From contig JANXTY010000048.1 of NCBI GenBank assembly GCA_025352145.1, positions 1-64,000 of the forward strand: a stretch of DNA of 64,000 nt. Direction: 5' to 3'. The number at the start of each line of letters is the position of its first letter. The first letter of the stretch is position 1. Under the pieces are notes generated by a model that ran no database searches, was not told the origin of the DNA, and was given only the letters and a program-made list of their open reading frames with translations. The DNA is from Oxalobacteraceae bacterium (GTDB lineage Bacteria; Pseudomonadota; Gammaproteobacteria; Burkholderiales; Burkholderiaceae_D). A program made the translations under genes and the position numbers. This document shows positions 8,255 through 19,690 of this stretch, piece by piece.

Positions 8255-9798
8255 TGTTGAACATGCGCTCGCACATCGCCGACAGCGTGGCATGGTTGCA
8301 TGCTGTATCTGCCCAGGGACAATTGGTGCAGCTCTCATCCGACTCTCGCAGTATTGAGCGCGGCGATATTTTCTTTGCCTATCCTGGGGATCAGGGCGAT
8401 GGCCGGGACTATATAGAAAATGCGATTGAGCGTGGCGCTGCTGCAGTGGTATATGAAACGCAGAATTATGCATGGCAAGATAATTGGGCGTTGCCTCATC
8501 TTGCCGTAACGGATTTAAAGATGTCTGCGGGGTACATCGCGCAGGAATATTATGCGCAACCGGATGCGGCCATGTTCACCGTAGCGGTAACCGGCACCAA
8601 TGGCAAAACTTCCTGTGCCCAATGGCTTGGCATTGCGTTGTCCGCCTTGGGTGACCCGTCCAGTGTAGTGGGTACGCTCGGTGTGGCTTTATTTCAGAAC
8701 GGTGTGGGCACATTTTCTGCCACCGGCTACACTACGCCGGACGCCGTGTTATTGCAGCGAAAATTAGCCGAGATGCGTGATCGTGGCGCACGTGCTTTGG
8801 CTATCGAAGCATCTTCAATCGGCTTGGTGGAAGGACGCCTTAATGGGACCCATGTTGATGTCGCAGTATTTACCAATTTAACCCGCGATCACCTTGATTA
8901 TCATGGTGACATGGCTGCCTATGAAGCAGCCAAAACCATCCTCTTCGATTGGCCGGACTTGCAACATGCGGTCATCAATCTGGATGATGCGATGGGCGTT
9001 CGATTGGTGCGGCATGTGCAAAATCGCGTTGGAGCGCGGACCGGCGTGTTGGGATACACCATTGCCGATAGCGCCCTCGATGGAATCGCCACGCTGCGCG
9101 CATCGAATCTTCAAAGCCATCACAATGGCACTTCTTTCTATCTTGAATCGCCGTTCGGTAACGCTCAGGTAAAAACACAATTGATTGGTGATTTCAACGT
9201 CAGTAATGTACTTGCTGTACTGGGTGTTCTGCTGGTGAAAGGGGTGGTTTTTTCCAGCGCAATCGCCACCGTCGAAGCTTTGCGTGCAGCGCCGGGCCGC
9301 ATGCAGCAATTAGGGGGTCAGGATGCGCCACTAGTAGTCATCGACTATGCGCATACGCCGGACGCATTAGAGAAAACGCTGGCTGCGTTGCGACCGCTAG
9401 CCGTAAGACGTGGAGGGAAGTTATGGTGCCTATTTGGATGCGGTGGCGATCGTGATAGCGGAAAGCGTGCGCAAATGGGGAGTGTCGCAGAAATGGCCGA
9501 TTATGTTGTCGTTACCAGCGATAACCCGCGCACCGAAGCCCCGCAACAAATCATCAAACAAATTATGAGCGGCATGAAAAATGCGCATCTGGCGATTGAT
9601 GATCGGGCGACCGCCATTTTGTCCGCAGTCAAAAATGCCGACACAAACGATGTGATTTTGCTGGCCGGAAAAGGGCATGAAACCACGCAGGAAATCAATG
9701 GCAGAAAGTTGCCCTTTGCCGATGTCGATCACGTCGCATTGGCACTGGCAGCATACGCGACGATGGGCCTTACGGGTACGATGAAGAGGCCCGGCTAA
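8254..9798 (+). CDS. murE: UDP-MurNAc-tripeptide ligase MurE
   Basis: A 514-residue Mur ligase. The ATP loop GTNGKTS is at residues 114-120. The substrate-specificity motif DNPR at 423-426 predicts addition of meso-diaminopimelate to UDP-MurNAc-L-Ala-D-Glu, as in other Gram-negatives, rather than lysine. N-terminal UDP-MurNAc-binding and C-terminal ligase domains are complete. It overlaps the end of ftsI and the start of murF by one base each. Confidence 0.96.
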   Translation: MLNMRSHIADSVAWLHAVSAQGQLVQLSSDSRSIERGDIFFAYPGDQGDGRDYIENAIERGAAAVVYETQNYAWQDNWALPHLAVTDLKMSAGYIAQEYYAQPDAAMFTVAVTGTNGKTSCAQWLGIALSALGDPSSVVGTLGVALFQNGVGTFSATGYTTPDAVLLQRKLAEMRDRGARALAIEASSIGLVEGRLNGTHVDVAVFTNLTRDHLDYHGDMAAYEAAKTILFDWPDLQHAVINLDDAMGVRLVRHVQNRVGARTGVLGYTIADSALDGIATLRASNLQSHHNGTSFYLESPFGNAQVKTQLIGDFNVSNVLAVLGVLLVKGVVFSSAIATVEALRAAPGRMQQLGGQDAPLVVIDYAHTPDALEKTLAALRPLAVRRGGKLWCLFGCGGDRDSGKRAQMGSVAEMADYVVVTSDNPRTEAPQQIIKQIMSGMKNAHLAIDDRATAILSAVKNADTNDVILLAGKGHETTQEINGRKLPFADVDHVALALAAYATMGLTGTMKRPG

Positions 9799-11243
9799 TG
9801 AAATCGTCCCTATCGATTCTACAGGCTGCACTAAGCCATTCGATGCGTGTCGTGGTTAGTACGGAAGCCACGTTCGATGGCATTACGACCGATAGTCGCA
9901 GCGCCTCGGCGGGTCAGTTGTTTGTTGCGTTGCGCGGCGAACGTTTCGATGCCCATGATTTTCTCTGGGAAGTTGCAGAAAAAGGGGTAGCGGCAGTCCT
10001 TGTCGAACAGGTACCGCCGGGATTGACGGTGCCGGCGATTGTGGTGCCAGATACCCGCATTGCATTAGGCGAAATCGGAAAATATTGGCGTGAAAAATTT
10101 GTACTGCCTTTGATCGGTGTGACGGGCAGTAACGGTAAAACCACTGTCAAAGAAATGATTGCCTCGATATTGACAGCCGCCTTTGGCAGCGACGGCATGA
10201 TGGCGACGCGCGGCAATTTTAATAATGATATCGGTGTGCCGTTGACACTATTACGACTGGAGGCGGCGCATCAGGCCGCTGTGGTCGAGTTAGGCATGAA
10301 TCATCCGGGTGAAATTGCGCTGTTATCTGCGATGGCTCAGCCGACCGTTGGTTTGGTCAACAACGCCCAGCGCGAACATCAGGAATTCATGGAAAGCGTG
10401 GAGGCGGTAGCCAAGGAAAACGGCGCGGTTATCCATGCCCTGCCCGACCACGGCGTCGCCGTTTTCCCGGCAGACGATGTGTACACCGGACTGTGGCGTG
10501 AGGTTGCCGCACGCCAGGGGAAGCGCCGGATGATTAGTTTTGGCTTGTCTGCCGATGCCGACGTGTCGTGTACCTTCGAGGTGAAAAATTTTGGCAGCGA
10601 ACTGAAAGTATGCGCAGGCGAGCAGCGTTTTTCCATCAAGCTAGAGGCAGCCGGTTTGCATAACGTCCGAAATGCATTGGCGGCGATTGCATGTGCGGTT
10701 GCGATTGGTGTTGAAGTCGCTGCGATTATCCGGGGTTTAGAGTCTTTCTCTCCTGTGAGCGGTAGGTTGCAACGCAAAATAGCAGGCAATGGAGCAACCG
10801 TGATTGACGACACGTATAACGCCAACCCGGATTCGGTACGCGCTGCGATTGATGTGTTGGCACAGGCACCCGCATTGCGCATTCTGGTGCTGGGCGATAT
10901 GGGTGAAGTCGGTGCGGACGGCATCAAATTTCACCGGGAAATCGGTCTCTATGCACATGAGAAAGGCATTGAAGCACTGCTGACTTTGGGTACGTTAGCC
11001 GGTGACAGCAATGCGGCATTTGGTAAAAATTCGCAACACTTCAGCGATGTCGATGCACTCATCGAGGCGCTTGACGCTGGATTGACGCCAACCACAACCG
11101 TGTTGGTAAAGGGGTCGCGTTTTATGAAAATGGAACGCGTAGTGCAGCATCTGATTGCCGACAATAAAACGGGCGATAAGGCGGGCGATAAGGCGGGTAA
11201 TAAGGCCGGCAATACGCCACCAAACTTAAAGGGAATCCATTAA
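9798..11243 (+). CDS. murF: UDP-MurNAc-tripeptide:D-Ala-D-Ala ligase MurF
   Basis: A 481-residue ligase that adds D-alanyl-D-alanine to complete the UDP-MurNAc-pentapeptide in the cytoplasm. The ATP loop GSNGKTT begins at residue 110, and [10 protein letters not shown] near residue 336 is typical of MurF. The extreme C-terminus carries a short low-complexity tail (repeated GDKAG/GNKAG units) encoded by a 12-bp tandem repeat at about 11174-11210; this lies beyond the normal domain end and is probably not needed for activity. It is followed by mraY two bases later. Confidence 0.96.
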   Translation: MKSSLSILQAALSHSMRVVVSTEATFDGITTDSRSASAGQLFVALRGERFDAHDFLWEVAEKGVAAVLVEQVPPGLTVPAIVVPDTRIALGEIGKYWREKFVLPLIGVTGSNGKTTVKEMIASILTAAFGSDGMMATRGNFNNDIGVPLTLLRLEAAHQAAVVELGMNHPGEIALLSAMAQPTVGLVNNAQREHQEFMESVEAVAKENGAVIHALPDHGVAVFPADDVYTGLWREVAARQGKRRMISFGLSADADVSCTFEVKNFGSELKVCAGEQRFSIKLEAAGLHNVRNALAAIACAVAIGVEVAAIIRGLESFSPVSGRLQRKIAGNGATVIDDTYNANPDSVRAAIDVLAQAPALRILVLGDMGEVGADGIKFHREIGLYAHEKGIEALLTLGTLAGDSNAAFGKNSQHFSDVDALIEALDAGLTPTTTVLVKGSRFMKMERVVQHLIADNKTGDKAGDKAGNKAGNTPPNLKGIH

Positions 11244-11245
11244 TC

Positions 11246-12415
11246 ATGTTGCTTTGGCTGGCACAATATTTTCAACAGGAGGTAGGTCCTTTGCGGGTCT
11301 TTAACTTCCTCACGTTTCGGGCTGTGTTTGCGACGCTGACGGCACTTTCCATCGGTTTGCTGGCAGGACCGGCGGTGATCCGCATGCTGGCCCGTTTGAA
11401 GGTTGGACAGTCCGTGCGCAAAGATGGCCCGCAAACGCATCTGGTTAAATCCGGCACGCCGACTATGGGCGGTGTCTTGATATTGATTGCCATCGGCATA
11501 TCGACACTCTTATGGTGCGATCTGTCGAATCGTTTTGTCTGGGTGGTGTTGGTGGTGACACTGGGCTACGGTGGAATCGGTTGGGCCGATGATTATCGCA
11601 AGGTGGTTTATAAGGATCCCGAAGGAATGCGCTCCCGGGATAAATTTTTCTGGCAATCGCTGATTGGGATCGTTGCCGCCATTTACCTGGCTTTCTCTGT
11701 TTCTGCGCCAACCAATACCAAGGTGTGGCAATTATTTTTGGCCTGGGTGCAATCCGGGTTCAGTATGGATCTGCCGCCGAAGGCGGATTTGATCGTGCCT
11801 TTTATCAAGACCATCAGCTATCCGCTGGGCGTTTGGGGTTTCATGGCACTCACTTATTTCGTCATCGTTGGTACCAGCAATGCGGTCAATCTGACCGATG
11901 GCTTGGATGGACTAGCCATTATGCCGACGGTGTTGGTTGGGTCCGCGCTGGGTTTGTTTGCTTACCTGACAGGGAGCGCGACTTATTCGAAATATCTATT
12001 CATCCCGCATATACCGGGTGCCGGCGAGTTGCTGATATTTTGTGGCGCGATGGCAGGCGCGGGGCTGGCATTTCTCTGGTTTAACGCTCATCCCGCGCAA
12101 GTATTTATGGGCGATGTAGGCGCGCTTGCGCTGGGCGGCGCGCTAGGGACGATTGCCGTCATTGTCCGTCAAGAAATCGTGCTGTTCATCATGGGGGGCA
12201 TCTTCGTCGTCGAGACTTTGTCAGTGATGGTGCAGGTGACGTACTTCAAATACACCAAGAAAAAATATGGCGTTGGGCGCCGCGTATTTTTGATGGCGCC
12301 GTTGCACCACCATTTTGAGCAAAAGGGTTGGAAAGAAACCCAGGTGGTAGTGCGTTTCTGGATTATTTCCATGATGTTGGTGCTGGTTGGTTTGTCTACC
12401 TTGAAATTACGATGA
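11246..12415 (+). CDS. mraY: phospho-MurNAc-pentapeptide transferase MraY
   Basis: A 389-residue polytopic inner membrane enzyme with about ten transmembrane segments. It transfers phospho-MurNAc-pentapeptide to undecaprenyl phosphate to give lipid I. Family motifs are clear: GTPTMGG near residue 71, a DDYRKV stretch near 115, [10 protein letters not shown] near 217 and the histidine motif PLHHHFE near 351. It starts two bases after murF. A gap of 116 bases then separates it from murD, the first real break in the cluster. Confidence 0.97.
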   Translation: MLLWLAQYFQQEVGPLRVFNFLTFRAVFATLTALSIGLLAGPAVIRMLARLKVGQSVRKDGPQTHLVKSGTPTMGGVLILIAIGISTLLWCDLSNRFVWVVLVVTLGYGGIGWADDYRKVVYKDPEGMRSRDKFFWQSLIGIVAAIYLAFSVSAPTNTKVWQLFLAWVQSGFSMDLPPKADLIVPFIKTISYPLGVWGFMALTYFVIVGTSNAVNLTDGLDGLAIMPTVLVGSALGLFAYLTGSATYSKYLFIPHIPGAGELLIFCGAMAGAGLAFLWFNAHPAQVFMGDVGALALGGALGTIAVIVRQEIVLFIMGGIFVVETLSVMVQVTYFKYTKKKYGVGRRVFLMAPLHHHFEQKGWKETQVVVRFWIISMMLVLVGLSTLKLR

Positions 12416-12531
12416 ATATTTTAAGTTCGAACTTACGTAATCCACTGCGGACAGGAGGTGCCTGGCACCGCCCCTGCCTATCCATTTTGTGTCAGTCCTA
12501 TAGATTAATTACTTAAGATGAATTGCTTTAG

Positions 12532-14052
12532 ATGACATACGAAGGAAAACACGTTCTGGTACTCGGGCTGGGTGAATCAGGCCTGGCGATGGCGCGCTGG
12601 TTGGCACGCTGCGGTGCCGTCATGCGTGTTGCAGATACGCGTGTCGTGCCACCGTGCTTGAGCGCGTTGCTGGAATATGTTCCGCAGGCCGAATTTATCG
12701 GTGGCGAATTTACGCCGGGTTTGTTGGATGCAATCGATTTTGTGGCAGTCAGCCCGGGCTTGGCACCAGAGGGAGAGCTGCTTGTGCTGACACCTGTCGC
12801 GCAGGAAAAAAATATTCCGCTGTGGGGCGAAATCGAATTATTTGCACAGGGGCTTGCGGCTTTGCGTAACGAGCGTGAGTACATCCCCAAGGTGATCGCA
12901 ATTACCGGCACCAATGGCAAAACTACCGTTACCAGTTTGGTGGGCTTGTTGTGCCAGCGTGCAGGATTGACGACGCAGATTGCGGGCAATATCAGCCCTG
13001 CTGCGCTCGATGTTTTACGTGATGTTCTGGAGCGAAATGCTTTACCGCAGGTCTGGGTGCTGGAGCTATCCAGTTTTCAGTTGCACACGACCTTTACTTT
13101 GCAAGCCGATGCGGCAACGGTGTTGAATGTGACGCAGGATCATCTGGACTGGCACGGCGACATGCTTGCCTATGCTGCAGACAAGGAAAAAATATTCGCT
13201 GCCAATACCGTGCGCGTACTCAACCGCGCCGATTCGATTGTCATGAAAATGGCGCCACCACCTTTTGCATCTGCCCTCTTGCCTGTCACTTTCGGTATCG
13301 ACCCGCCGGATGAAGCAGACTGCTTTGGTTTGCTGAACGAACGCGGCATGCAGTGGTTAACTCTTGCCGTCGCTGCTGAAGAGGGTGAGAAGAGGCGTCG
13401 CAAGCAAGTGGAGACGCCTTTACCCGTATTGATCAATCGTCTCATGCCTGCCGATGCGCTAAAAATTCGTGGTCAGCACAACGCACTCAATGCATTGGCA
13501 GCGCTAGCTTTGTGCCGTGCAATTGGCCTGCCGATGGCTTCTTTGCTGCATGGCTTGCGCGAATATCAGGGTGAATCGCATCGCGCCGAGTTGGTTACTA
13601 CTATTGCTGGTGTCCAGTATGTCGATGACAGCAAAGGTACGAACGTCGGTGCTACCGTGGCCGCTTTAAATGGCATGAGCGCAGGTGCTGAATCAGGTGC
13701 GGTGCCCAGTTCGGCACGCCTGATATTGATTGCAGGCGGCGATGGCAAGGGGCAGGATTTTTCCCCGTTGGCAGAGCCGGTATCCCGATATGCAAAAGCG
13801 GTTTTCCTTATCGGAAAAGATGCGGACAGCATCCGCGCGGCGCTGGAACAAACGGGTGTTAATCTGATTGGCTGCACTACGTTGGAGGAGGCGGTACAGC
13901 GTGCCACACTGCTGGCGCAGTCGGGCGACATAGTTTTGTTGTCGCCCGCCTGTGCGAGCCTTGATATGTTTACCAATTATGTGCATCGGGCAAAAGTATT
14001 CGTCGATGCCGTGCGTGAAATCGCATTTGCGCATGGCGAGGTCGCGCTATGA
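12532..14052 (+). CDS. murD: UDP-MurNAc-L-alanine:D-glutamate ligase MurD
   Basis: A 506-residue Mur ligase that adds D-glutamate. The N-terminal Rossmann-like domain starts [17 protein letters not shown], and the ATP loop GTNGKTT is at residues 126-132. The length matches the longer betaproteobacterial form. ATG 12532 is the first in-frame ATG. The end overlaps ftsW by 4 bases (ATGA). Confidence 0.96.
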   Translation: MTYEGKHVLVLGLGESGLAMARWLARCGAVMRVADTRVVPPCLSALLEYVPQAEFIGGEFTPGLLDAIDFVAVSPGLAPEGELLVLTPVAQEKNIPLWGEIELFAQGLAALRNEREYIPKVIAITGTNGKTTVTSLVGLLCQRAGLTTQIAGNISPAALDVLRDVLERNALPQVWVLELSSFQLHTTFTLQADAATVLNVTQDHLDWHGDMLAYAADKEKIFAANTVRVLNRADSIVMKMAPPPFASALLPVTFGIDPPDEADCFGLLNERGMQWLTLAVAAEEGEKRRRKQVETPLPVLINRLMPADALKIRGQHNALNALAALALCRAIGLPMASLLHGLREYQGESHRAELVTTIAGVQYVDDSKGTNVGATVAALNGMSAGAESGAVPSSARLILIAGGDGKGQDFSPLAEPVSRYAKAVFLIGKDADSIRAALEQTGVNLIGCTTLEEAVQRATLLAQSGDIVLLSPACASLDMFTNYVHRAKVFVDAVREIAFAHGEVAL

Positions 14053-15269
14053 AACTGGTGCTGCCCTCATTTTTACAAGGCTTATTTGCAGCAGCGCATC
14101 CAACGCCGATGAGCAATCAACCGCAGCGCTCGAAAATGATGGAGTACGACCAGCCACTGGTGTGGGTGACATTTTTGTTGATGTTGTTTGGCTTGGTGAT
14201 GGTGTATTCAGCCTCCATATCGCTGCCTGATTCGCCTAAATATGCGAACTATAAAAATACCCATTTCCTGATGAGACAAGCGATTTTCATTGGGGTTTCG
14301 ATATTCAGTGGCCTGTTCGTATTTCGTGTGCCCATCCAGACCTGGCAGCGACTTGCACCGTATTTGTTCGTAGGTACTTTGATCTTGCTGGTGCTGGTGT
14401 TAATTCCCGGTGTCGGCAAAGGGGTCAATGGTGCCAAGCGATGGTTATCGTTTAAGGCATTTAACTTACAGCCGTCCGAACTGATGAAATTATTCGTTGT
14501 GCTTTATGCGGCCGATTACACCGTGCGCAAGCAACAATTCATGCATGCCCTGACCAAGGGGTTTATGCCGATGGCTGTGGCGGTCGGCATGGTGGGTTTA
14601 TTGCTGTTACTGGAACCCGATTTAGGCGCGTTCGGCGTGATTGTTTGTATCGCGATGGGGATCTTGTTTTTGGGGGGCATCAATGGCATGTGGTTCGGCG
14701 GTATTAGCGCCATCCTGGCCGGAATTTTTAGCCTGGTGATCGTGTTGTCACCGTGGCGGCGCGAGCGTATTTTTGCGTATCTCAATCCTTGGACCGAAGA
14801 AAATACCTTAGGCAAAGCGTATCAATTGTCGCAATCACTGATTGCATTCGGACGTGGCGAAATTTTTGGTGTCGGTTTGGGGGGCAGCGTACAGAAATTA
14901 CATTATCTTCCCGAGGCGCATACCGATTTTTTGTTAGCGGTGATAGGAGAAGAATTAGGTCTGGTCGGTGTACTTATCGTGGTGGCGTCGTTCTATTGGA
15001 TTATCAAACGTGCCTTCGAAATTGGGCGTCAGGCTATTGCCATTGATCTGACTTTTTCGGGCTTGGTGGCTAAAGGAATCGGTATCTGGATTGGGGTGCA
15101 AGCGTTTATCAATATGGGCGTTAATCTCGGACTGTTGCCTACTAAAGGCTTGACCCTGCCATTGATGAGCTATGGCGGATCCGGTGTCTTGATTAACTGC
15201 ATAGGTTTGGCGATCTTGCTGCGCATCGATTATGAAAACCGGATCCTTATGCGCGGTGGCCGCCTATGA
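14049..15269 (+). CDS. ftsW: septal peptidoglycan polymerase FtsW
   Basis: A 406-residue SEDS-family membrane protein with about ten transmembrane helices. It polymerises lipid II at the septum together with FtsI. The family segments [17 protein letters not shown] and [19 protein letters not shown] are both present. The N-terminus has about 30 residues of soluble extension before the first helix, so a later start (for example the ATG near 14109) is possible, but the 4-base overlap with murD supports 14049. The stop overlaps murG. Confidence 0.95.
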   Translation: MKLVLPSFLQGLFAAAHPTPMSNQPQRSKMMEYDQPLVWVTFLLMLFGLVMVYSASISLPDSPKYANYKNTHFLMRQAIFIGVSIFSGLFVFRVPIQTWQRLAPYLFVGTLILLVLVLIPGVGKGVNGAKRWLSFKAFNLQPSELMKLFVVLYAADYTVRKQQFMHALTKGFMPMAVAVGMVGLLLLLEPDLGAFGVIVCIAMGILFLGGINGMWFGGISAILAGIFSLVIVLSPWRRERIFAYLNPWTEENTLGKAYQLSQSLIAFGRGEIFGVGLGGSVQKLHYLPEAHTDFLLAVIGEELGLVGVLIVVASFYWIIKRAFEIGRQAIAIDLTFSGLVAKGIGIWIGVQAFINMGVNLGLLPTKGLTLPLMSYGGSGVLINCIGLAILLRIDYENRILMRGGRL

Positions 15270-16339
15270 AAAAATTGATGATCATGGCGGCTGGAACAGG
15301 CGGGCATATTTTCCCGGGCCTGGCGATTGCCGACACTATGCAAGCACGGGGCTGGCAAGTGTCGTGGTTGGGCACCATGCACGGTATGGAGCGCGACATT
15401 ATTCCAGCGCAGGGCATTGCGATGGATGCGATTGATTTTTCTGGGTTGCGGGGCAAAGGGTTGTTTCATAGTCTGCGTGGCGCAGTCAAGCTGCTATTGG
15501 GTTTTTTCGCATGCTTTCAATTAATAGGCGTTCGCAAGCCGGATGTCGTCCTCGGCATGGGGGGGTACGTTACTGTTCCGGGCGGTGTGATGGCGCGTTT
15601 GCGCGGTGTTCCCCTTGTGTTGGTGAATGCAGATGCGGCGCTGTTGTTGTCCAACAAAACCCTGGCACCATTGGCGAAGCGTGTGCTGTTCGGCTTTCCC
15701 GCAGATTTTGGCGTCGCCAGAGACAAAGCGCAGGTGACCGGTAATCCGGTGCGCAAAGAAATCATTGCTTTGCCGGAGCCGACTCAGCGTTACGCGGCCC
15801 ATAGCGGGCCGCTGCGCTTGTTGGTAGTGGGCGGTAGCTTGGGTGCGAAAGTGCTGAACGATTGTTTGCCGCTTGCCTTATCCCGTATCCCCCCGGTTAT
15901 GCGGCTGCAAGTGACGCATCAGTCCGGTAAACAGCACATCGATGCGCTACGTGACGCTTACGCGCAAGTAAAAGTAGAGGCGGAGGTTGTGCCCTTTATC
16001 GATGACATGCCGCGCCGTTACGCCGAGGCGGACTTGGTGATTTGTCGTGCGGGGGCAATTACCTTGTCGGAACTGACGGCCGCTGGCGTTGCCAGTATTT
16101 TGGTACCGTTGGTTGCATCGACCACTTCGCACCAGCGTGATAACGCCTGTTGGATGGCACAGAAAAATGCAGCGTTGCATGTGCCGCAAGCGGAATTAAC
16201 GGCGGACGGTTTGGCTACTTTATTGCAAACGATGACGCGTGAAAAATGTCTGATGATGGCACAGGCAGCGTATGCCATTGGCAGGCGCAATGCGAATGAA
16301 ACGATTGCGAATGTGCTCGAAGAATTGGCGGGGGGGTGA
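15266..16339 (+). CDS. murG: UDP-GlcNAc transferase MurG
   Basis: A 357-residue GT28-family glycosyltransferase that converts lipid I to lipid II at the cytoplasmic face. The glycine-rich [13 protein letters not shown] loop near residue 10 binds lipid I; the C-terminal half carries the UDP-GlcNAc-binding region around [15 protein letters not shown]. It overlaps ftsW by 4 bases. A gap of 123 bases with no recognisable gene separates it from murC. Confidence 0.96.
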   Translation: MKKLMIMAAGTGGHIFPGLAIADTMQARGWQVSWLGTMHGMERDIIPAQGIAMDAIDFSGLRGKGLFHSLRGAVKLLLGFFACFQLIGVRKPDVVLGMGGYVTVPGGVMARLRGVPLVLVNADAALLLSNKTLAPLAKRVLFGFPADFGVARDKAQVTGNPVRKEIIALPEPTQRYAAHSGPLRLLVVGGSLGAKVLNDCLPLALSRIPPVMRLQVTHQSGKQHIDALRDAYAQVKVEAEVVPFIDDMPRRYAEADLVICRAGAITLSELTAAGVASILVPLVASTTSHQRDNACWMAQKNAALHVPQAELTADGLATLLQTMTREKCLMMAQAAYAIGRRNANETIANVLEELAGG

Positions 16340-16462
16340 GATGGTTTGGGGTACTGATTCCTTCTGTCGATGCACGCAGAAGCAGGGAGAAGAAGTAACA
16401 CCGCACACTGAAATCGCTCACTCAATGGTGACGGAAAATAGGGAATATGCACTGAACATATT

Positions 16463-17866
16463 ATGAAACATAAAGTTAAAAATATTCACTTTGTCGGTAT
16501 AGGCGGCAGCGGTATGAGTGGCATCGCGGAGGTGCTGGTCAATCTCGGCTATAAGGTGTCGGGATCCGATCTGGGCAGCAACGCAGCAACGCAGCGTCTT
16601 GCAGATCTTGGTGTGTGCGTGACGTTAGGGCACGATGCAGAGAACGTAATCGGAGCGGATGCCATTGTGACTTCCACCGCAGTAAAGCTGGACAACCCAG
16701 AAGTCATTGCTGCGCGCGCCAAACATATTCCCATCGTCCCGCGTGCAACCATGCTGGCCGAATTAATGCGTTTGAAGCGGGGCATCGCGATTGCCGGCAC
16801 GCATGGAAAAACGACCACCACCAGTTTAGTGGCCAGTGTATTGGCCGAGGGCGGGTTTGATCCTACCTTCGTGATTGGCGGTCGTTTGAACAGTGTGGGT
16901 GCTAACGCAAAACTGGGAGCAGGCGATTTTATCGTGGCCGAAGCTGACGAGTCCGATGCCTCTTTTCTTAACCTGTTTCCCGTGATCGAAGTCATCACTA
17001 ATATCGACGCAGACCATATGGAAACATACGGTCACGATTTCGCGCGTTTGAAACAAGCCTTCATCGAATTCACGCAGCGTTTGCCGTTTTATGGTCGTGC
17101 GGTATTGTGCCTGGACGATAAAAACGTGCGTGAAATCATGCCTTTTATCTCCAAGCCGATCACGACTTACGGCTTTCATGAAGATGCCGATGTACGCGCC
17201 ATCGATGCCAAAGCCGTCGGCGGTCATATGCACTTCACCGTTATGCAAGAAGGCTATGCGCCGATGGCGGTGAGCTTGAATCAGCCCGGCATGCACAACG
17301 TCCAGAATGCCTGCGCAGCAATTGCGATTGCACGCGAAATTGGCGTGGCTGACAGCGCTACTCAAAAAGCACTCTCCGAATTTAATGGTGTGGGTCGCCG
17401 CTTTACGCGCTATGGCGAAATAAATCTTTTGCAGTTAGACGGTACCCCCCGTGGCACGTTCGCGCTGGTCGATGACTACGGGCATCATCCGGTTGAGATG
17501 GAGGCAACATTGTCTGCAGCACGGGGCGCTTATCCAGATCGTCGGCTGCTTCTCGTATTCCAGCCGCATCGTTATACCCGCACGCGCGATTTGTTCGAAG
17601 ATTTCGTCAAAGTGTTATCGACTACCGATGCCTTGGTTTTGGCTGAGGTTTACGCGGCGGGAGAGCCTGCCATCGTTGCAGCCGATGGGCGTGCATTAGC
17701 GCGTGCAGTACGGGTCGCAGGACGCGTGGAGCCTGTCTTTGTCGAAGAAATAGGCGACATGCCGCGAGCCGTTCTGAGTGTGGTGAAAGATGGCGATGTC
17801 GTCATTACGATGGGTGCCGGATCGATCAGCGGCGTTCCGCTTAAGTTGGTACAAAGTGGATCATGA
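16463..17866 (+). CDS. murC: UDP-MurNAc:L-alanine ligase MurC
   Basis: A 467-residue Mur ligase for the first amino acid of the stem peptide. The N-terminal motif [17 protein letters not shown] and the ATP loop GTHGKTTT at residues 112-119 identify it, and DDYGHHP near residue 332 is the MurC-specific motif. Length is normal. The next gene, ddl, begins within a few dozen bases. Confidence 0.97.
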   Translation: MKHKVKNIHFVGIGGSGMSGIAEVLVNLGYKVSGSDLGSNAATQRLADLGVCVTLGHDAENVIGADAIVTSTAVKLDNPEVIAARAKHIPIVPRATMLAELMRLKRGIAIAGTHGKTTTTSLVASVLAEGGFDPTFVIGGRLNSVGANAKLGAGDFIVAEADESDASFLNLFPVIEVITNIDADHMETYGHDFARLKQAFIEFTQRLPFYGRAVLCLDDKNVREIMPFISKPITTYGFHEDADVRAIDAKAVGGHMHFTVMQEGYAPMAVSLNQPGMHNVQNACAAIAIAREIGVADSATQKALSEFNGVGRRFTRYGEINLLQLDGTPRGTFALVDDYGHHPVEMEATLSAARGAYPDRRLLLVFQPHRYTRTRDLFEDFVKVLSTTDALVLAEVYAAGEPAIVAADGRALARAVRVAGRVEPVFVEEIGDMPRAVLSVVKDGDVVITMGAGSISGVPLKLVQSGS

Positions 17867-17896
17867 GTAGTGAGTAGTGAGAACAGGGTGACGGAT

Positions 17897-18859
17897 ATGG
17901 CCGCTGATATGCGTAAAAAATGGGGGAAAGTGGGCGTCTTGTTCGGCGGACGTTCGGCCGAGCGCGAGATTTCACTGATGTCTGGTGCGGGGGTATTAAA
18001 AGCCCTGCAAAGCAAAGGAATCGATGCGCACGCCTTCGATCCGGCGGAGCGTGATCTGGCGCAATTGGCAGGAGAGAAATTTGATCGTGTTTTCATCGCT
18101 TTGCATGGACGCTACGGCGAAGACGGCACTATGCAGGGTGCATTAGAACAACTCGGCATTCCTTATACCGGCAGCGGCGTGATGGCTGCGGCTATTGCGA
18201 TGGATAAGGTGTACACCAAGTTGATCTGGTTGATGCACGACCTGCCGACGCCAAAATATGCACTGATCGGCGCGAGCACCGTATTGGTCGATGTGTCCCA
18301 AAAGTTGGGCTTGCCTCTCATTGTCAAGCCGCCGCACGAAGGATCATCTATCGGCATCACCAAAGTGAGTGCATCGGCTGAGCTGAGAAATGCCGTGGAC
18401 ATCGCCGCACAGTTTGATGATGCGGTGCTTGCGGAGGAGTTCATCCAGGGCCGCGAATTTACGGTGGCAGTGTTGGGTCAAGGCGAGTCGGCACGTGCCC
18501 TGTCTATCGTCGAAATTATTGCGCCATCCGGCAATTACGATTACCAGCATAAATATTTTACCGACGACACACAATATCTTTGTCCCGCGCCGCTGGATGA
18601 AGACGTTGCTGCCGAGATGAAACGTATTGCGGTTGACGCTTATCGTTCATTGGGATGCGAAGGCTGGGGACGGGTGGATGTGTTGCTGCGTGCCAGCGAC
18701 AACCGGCAATTTCTGTTGGAAATTAATATTTCCCCTGGCATGACCAGCCATTCGCTCGTGCCGATGGCGGCGCGTGCAGCAGGGATCAGCTATGAAGATT
18801 TGTGCGTTGAAATATTGCAATCGGCACGTTTAAAGATGGCCAAAGGCAAGGGGCAATAA
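17897..18859 (+). CDS. ddl: D-alanine--D-alanine ligase
   Basis: About 320 residues of the ATP-grasp family (DdlB type by location). It makes the D-Ala-D-Ala used by MurF. VGVLFGGRSAEREISL opens the N-terminal domain; PPHEGSSIGI and EINISPGMTSHSLVP are the ATP/Mg and substrate motifs. The start is uncertain: a GTG at 17870, four bases after murC, would add nine residues, and an ATG at 17909 (MRKKWGKVG) is also plausible. The region 17863-17880 is a small GAGTAGT direct repeat. It is followed by ftsQ five bases later. Confidence 0.94.
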   Translation: MAADMRKKWGKVGVLFGGRSAEREISLMSGAGVLKALQSKGIDAHAFDPAERDLAQLAGEKFDRVFIALHGRYGEDGTMQGALEQLGIPYTGSGVMAAAIAMDKVYTKLIWLMHDLPTPKYALIGASTVLVDVSQKLGLPLIVKPPHEGSSIGITKVSASAELRNAVDIAAQFDDAVLAEEFIQGREFTVAVLGQGESARALSIVEIIAPSGNYDYQHKYFTDDTQYLCPAPLDEDVAAEMKRIAVDAYRSLGCEGWGRVDVLLRASDNRQFLLEINISPGMTSHSLVPMAARAAGISYEDLCVEILQSARLKMAKGKGQ

Positions 18860-18864
18860 GCGCG

Positions 18865-19689
18865 ATGTGGCAGGACATCAAAATGTTGAATGGGATGGCG
18901 AATATCTTGTTGGCTTTGTTCGTTGCTTGTTTGTTGGTTGCGTTTGGATGGTGGTTGTCCCAACGTCCGATGTTTACGCTCAAGCTGATTCGCGTTGAGG
19001 GTGTGGAAAAAATGGAACTGCGTCATGTCAATGTCTTGACGGTAAGGGGTAGCGCGATTCCGCGGATTCGCGGAAATTTCCTGACCACTAATCTGGATGC
19101 AGTACGGCTTGCATTTGAATCCGTACCCTGGGTGCGGAAAGCAAGTGTACGGCGAGAATGGCCGAACAAGTTGATTGTGACCATTGAAGAGCATCAAGCG
19201 GTGGGTACCTGGGGCGATGATGGTCGTTTGCTTTCGGCGAAGGGTGATGTATTTACGGCGAACATGGCAGAGGCGGAAGAAGATGGCGCGCTGCCAGAAT
19301 TTTTCGGACCGGATGGGAGTGAAAAAGAGGTGATTGAGCGATTCCTACAAATGCGTCAATGGTTGAGCGCAATCAATCTTGCTCCTGAGTCGGTTCAGTT
19401 ATCGCGTCGTTACGCATGGACGGTCAAGCTCAATAACGGCATGAGCGTGGAGTTGGGCCGCGAGCAAGACAGCGGGACCTTAAAAAGCAGGGTCGATCGC
19501 TTGATTGAAATCTACCCGCAATTGGTAGCGCGTTTACAGGATCGAATCGAGAGTGTGGATATGCGGTATCCGAATGGAATGGCATTGAGGGTAAATGGGT
19601 TGGCTTTTGGCTCGATAGTCAAAGAACAATCAGCAAAGAATAATCAACAAAACATAGTCAATAAAAGTAATCAAAAACCAGCGGGATAA
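18865..19689 (+). CDS. ftsQ: cell division protein FtsQ
   Basis: A 274-residue bitopic membrane protein. A transmembrane helix at about residues 11-32 is followed by a POTRA domain beginning FTLKLIRVEGVE and then the FtsQ beta domain. It recruits FtsL/FtsB and regulates the septal synthase. The C-terminal 25 residues are rich in Asn, Gln and Lys and look like a disordered tail. ftsA starts one base after the stop. Confidence 0.95.
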   Translation: MWQDIKMLNGMANILLALFVACLLVAFGWWLSQRPMFTLKLIRVEGVEKMELRHVNVLTVRGSAIPRIRGNFLTTNLDAVRLAFESVPWVRKASVRREWPNKLIVTIEEHQAVGTWGDDGRLLSAKGDVFTANMAEAEEDGALPEFFGPDGSEKEVIERFLQMRQWLSAINLAPESVQLSRRYAWTVKLNNGMSVELGREQDSGTLKSRVDRLIEIYPQLVARLQDRIESVDMRYPNGMALRVNGLAFGSIVKEQSAKNNQQNIVNKSNQKPAG

Positions 19690-19690
19690 T

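Noticed and set aside
16340-16462. Small gene in the murG-murC gap
   Set aside because: The only frame starts inside murG and ends at the murC start codon, with no ribosome binding site or similarity.
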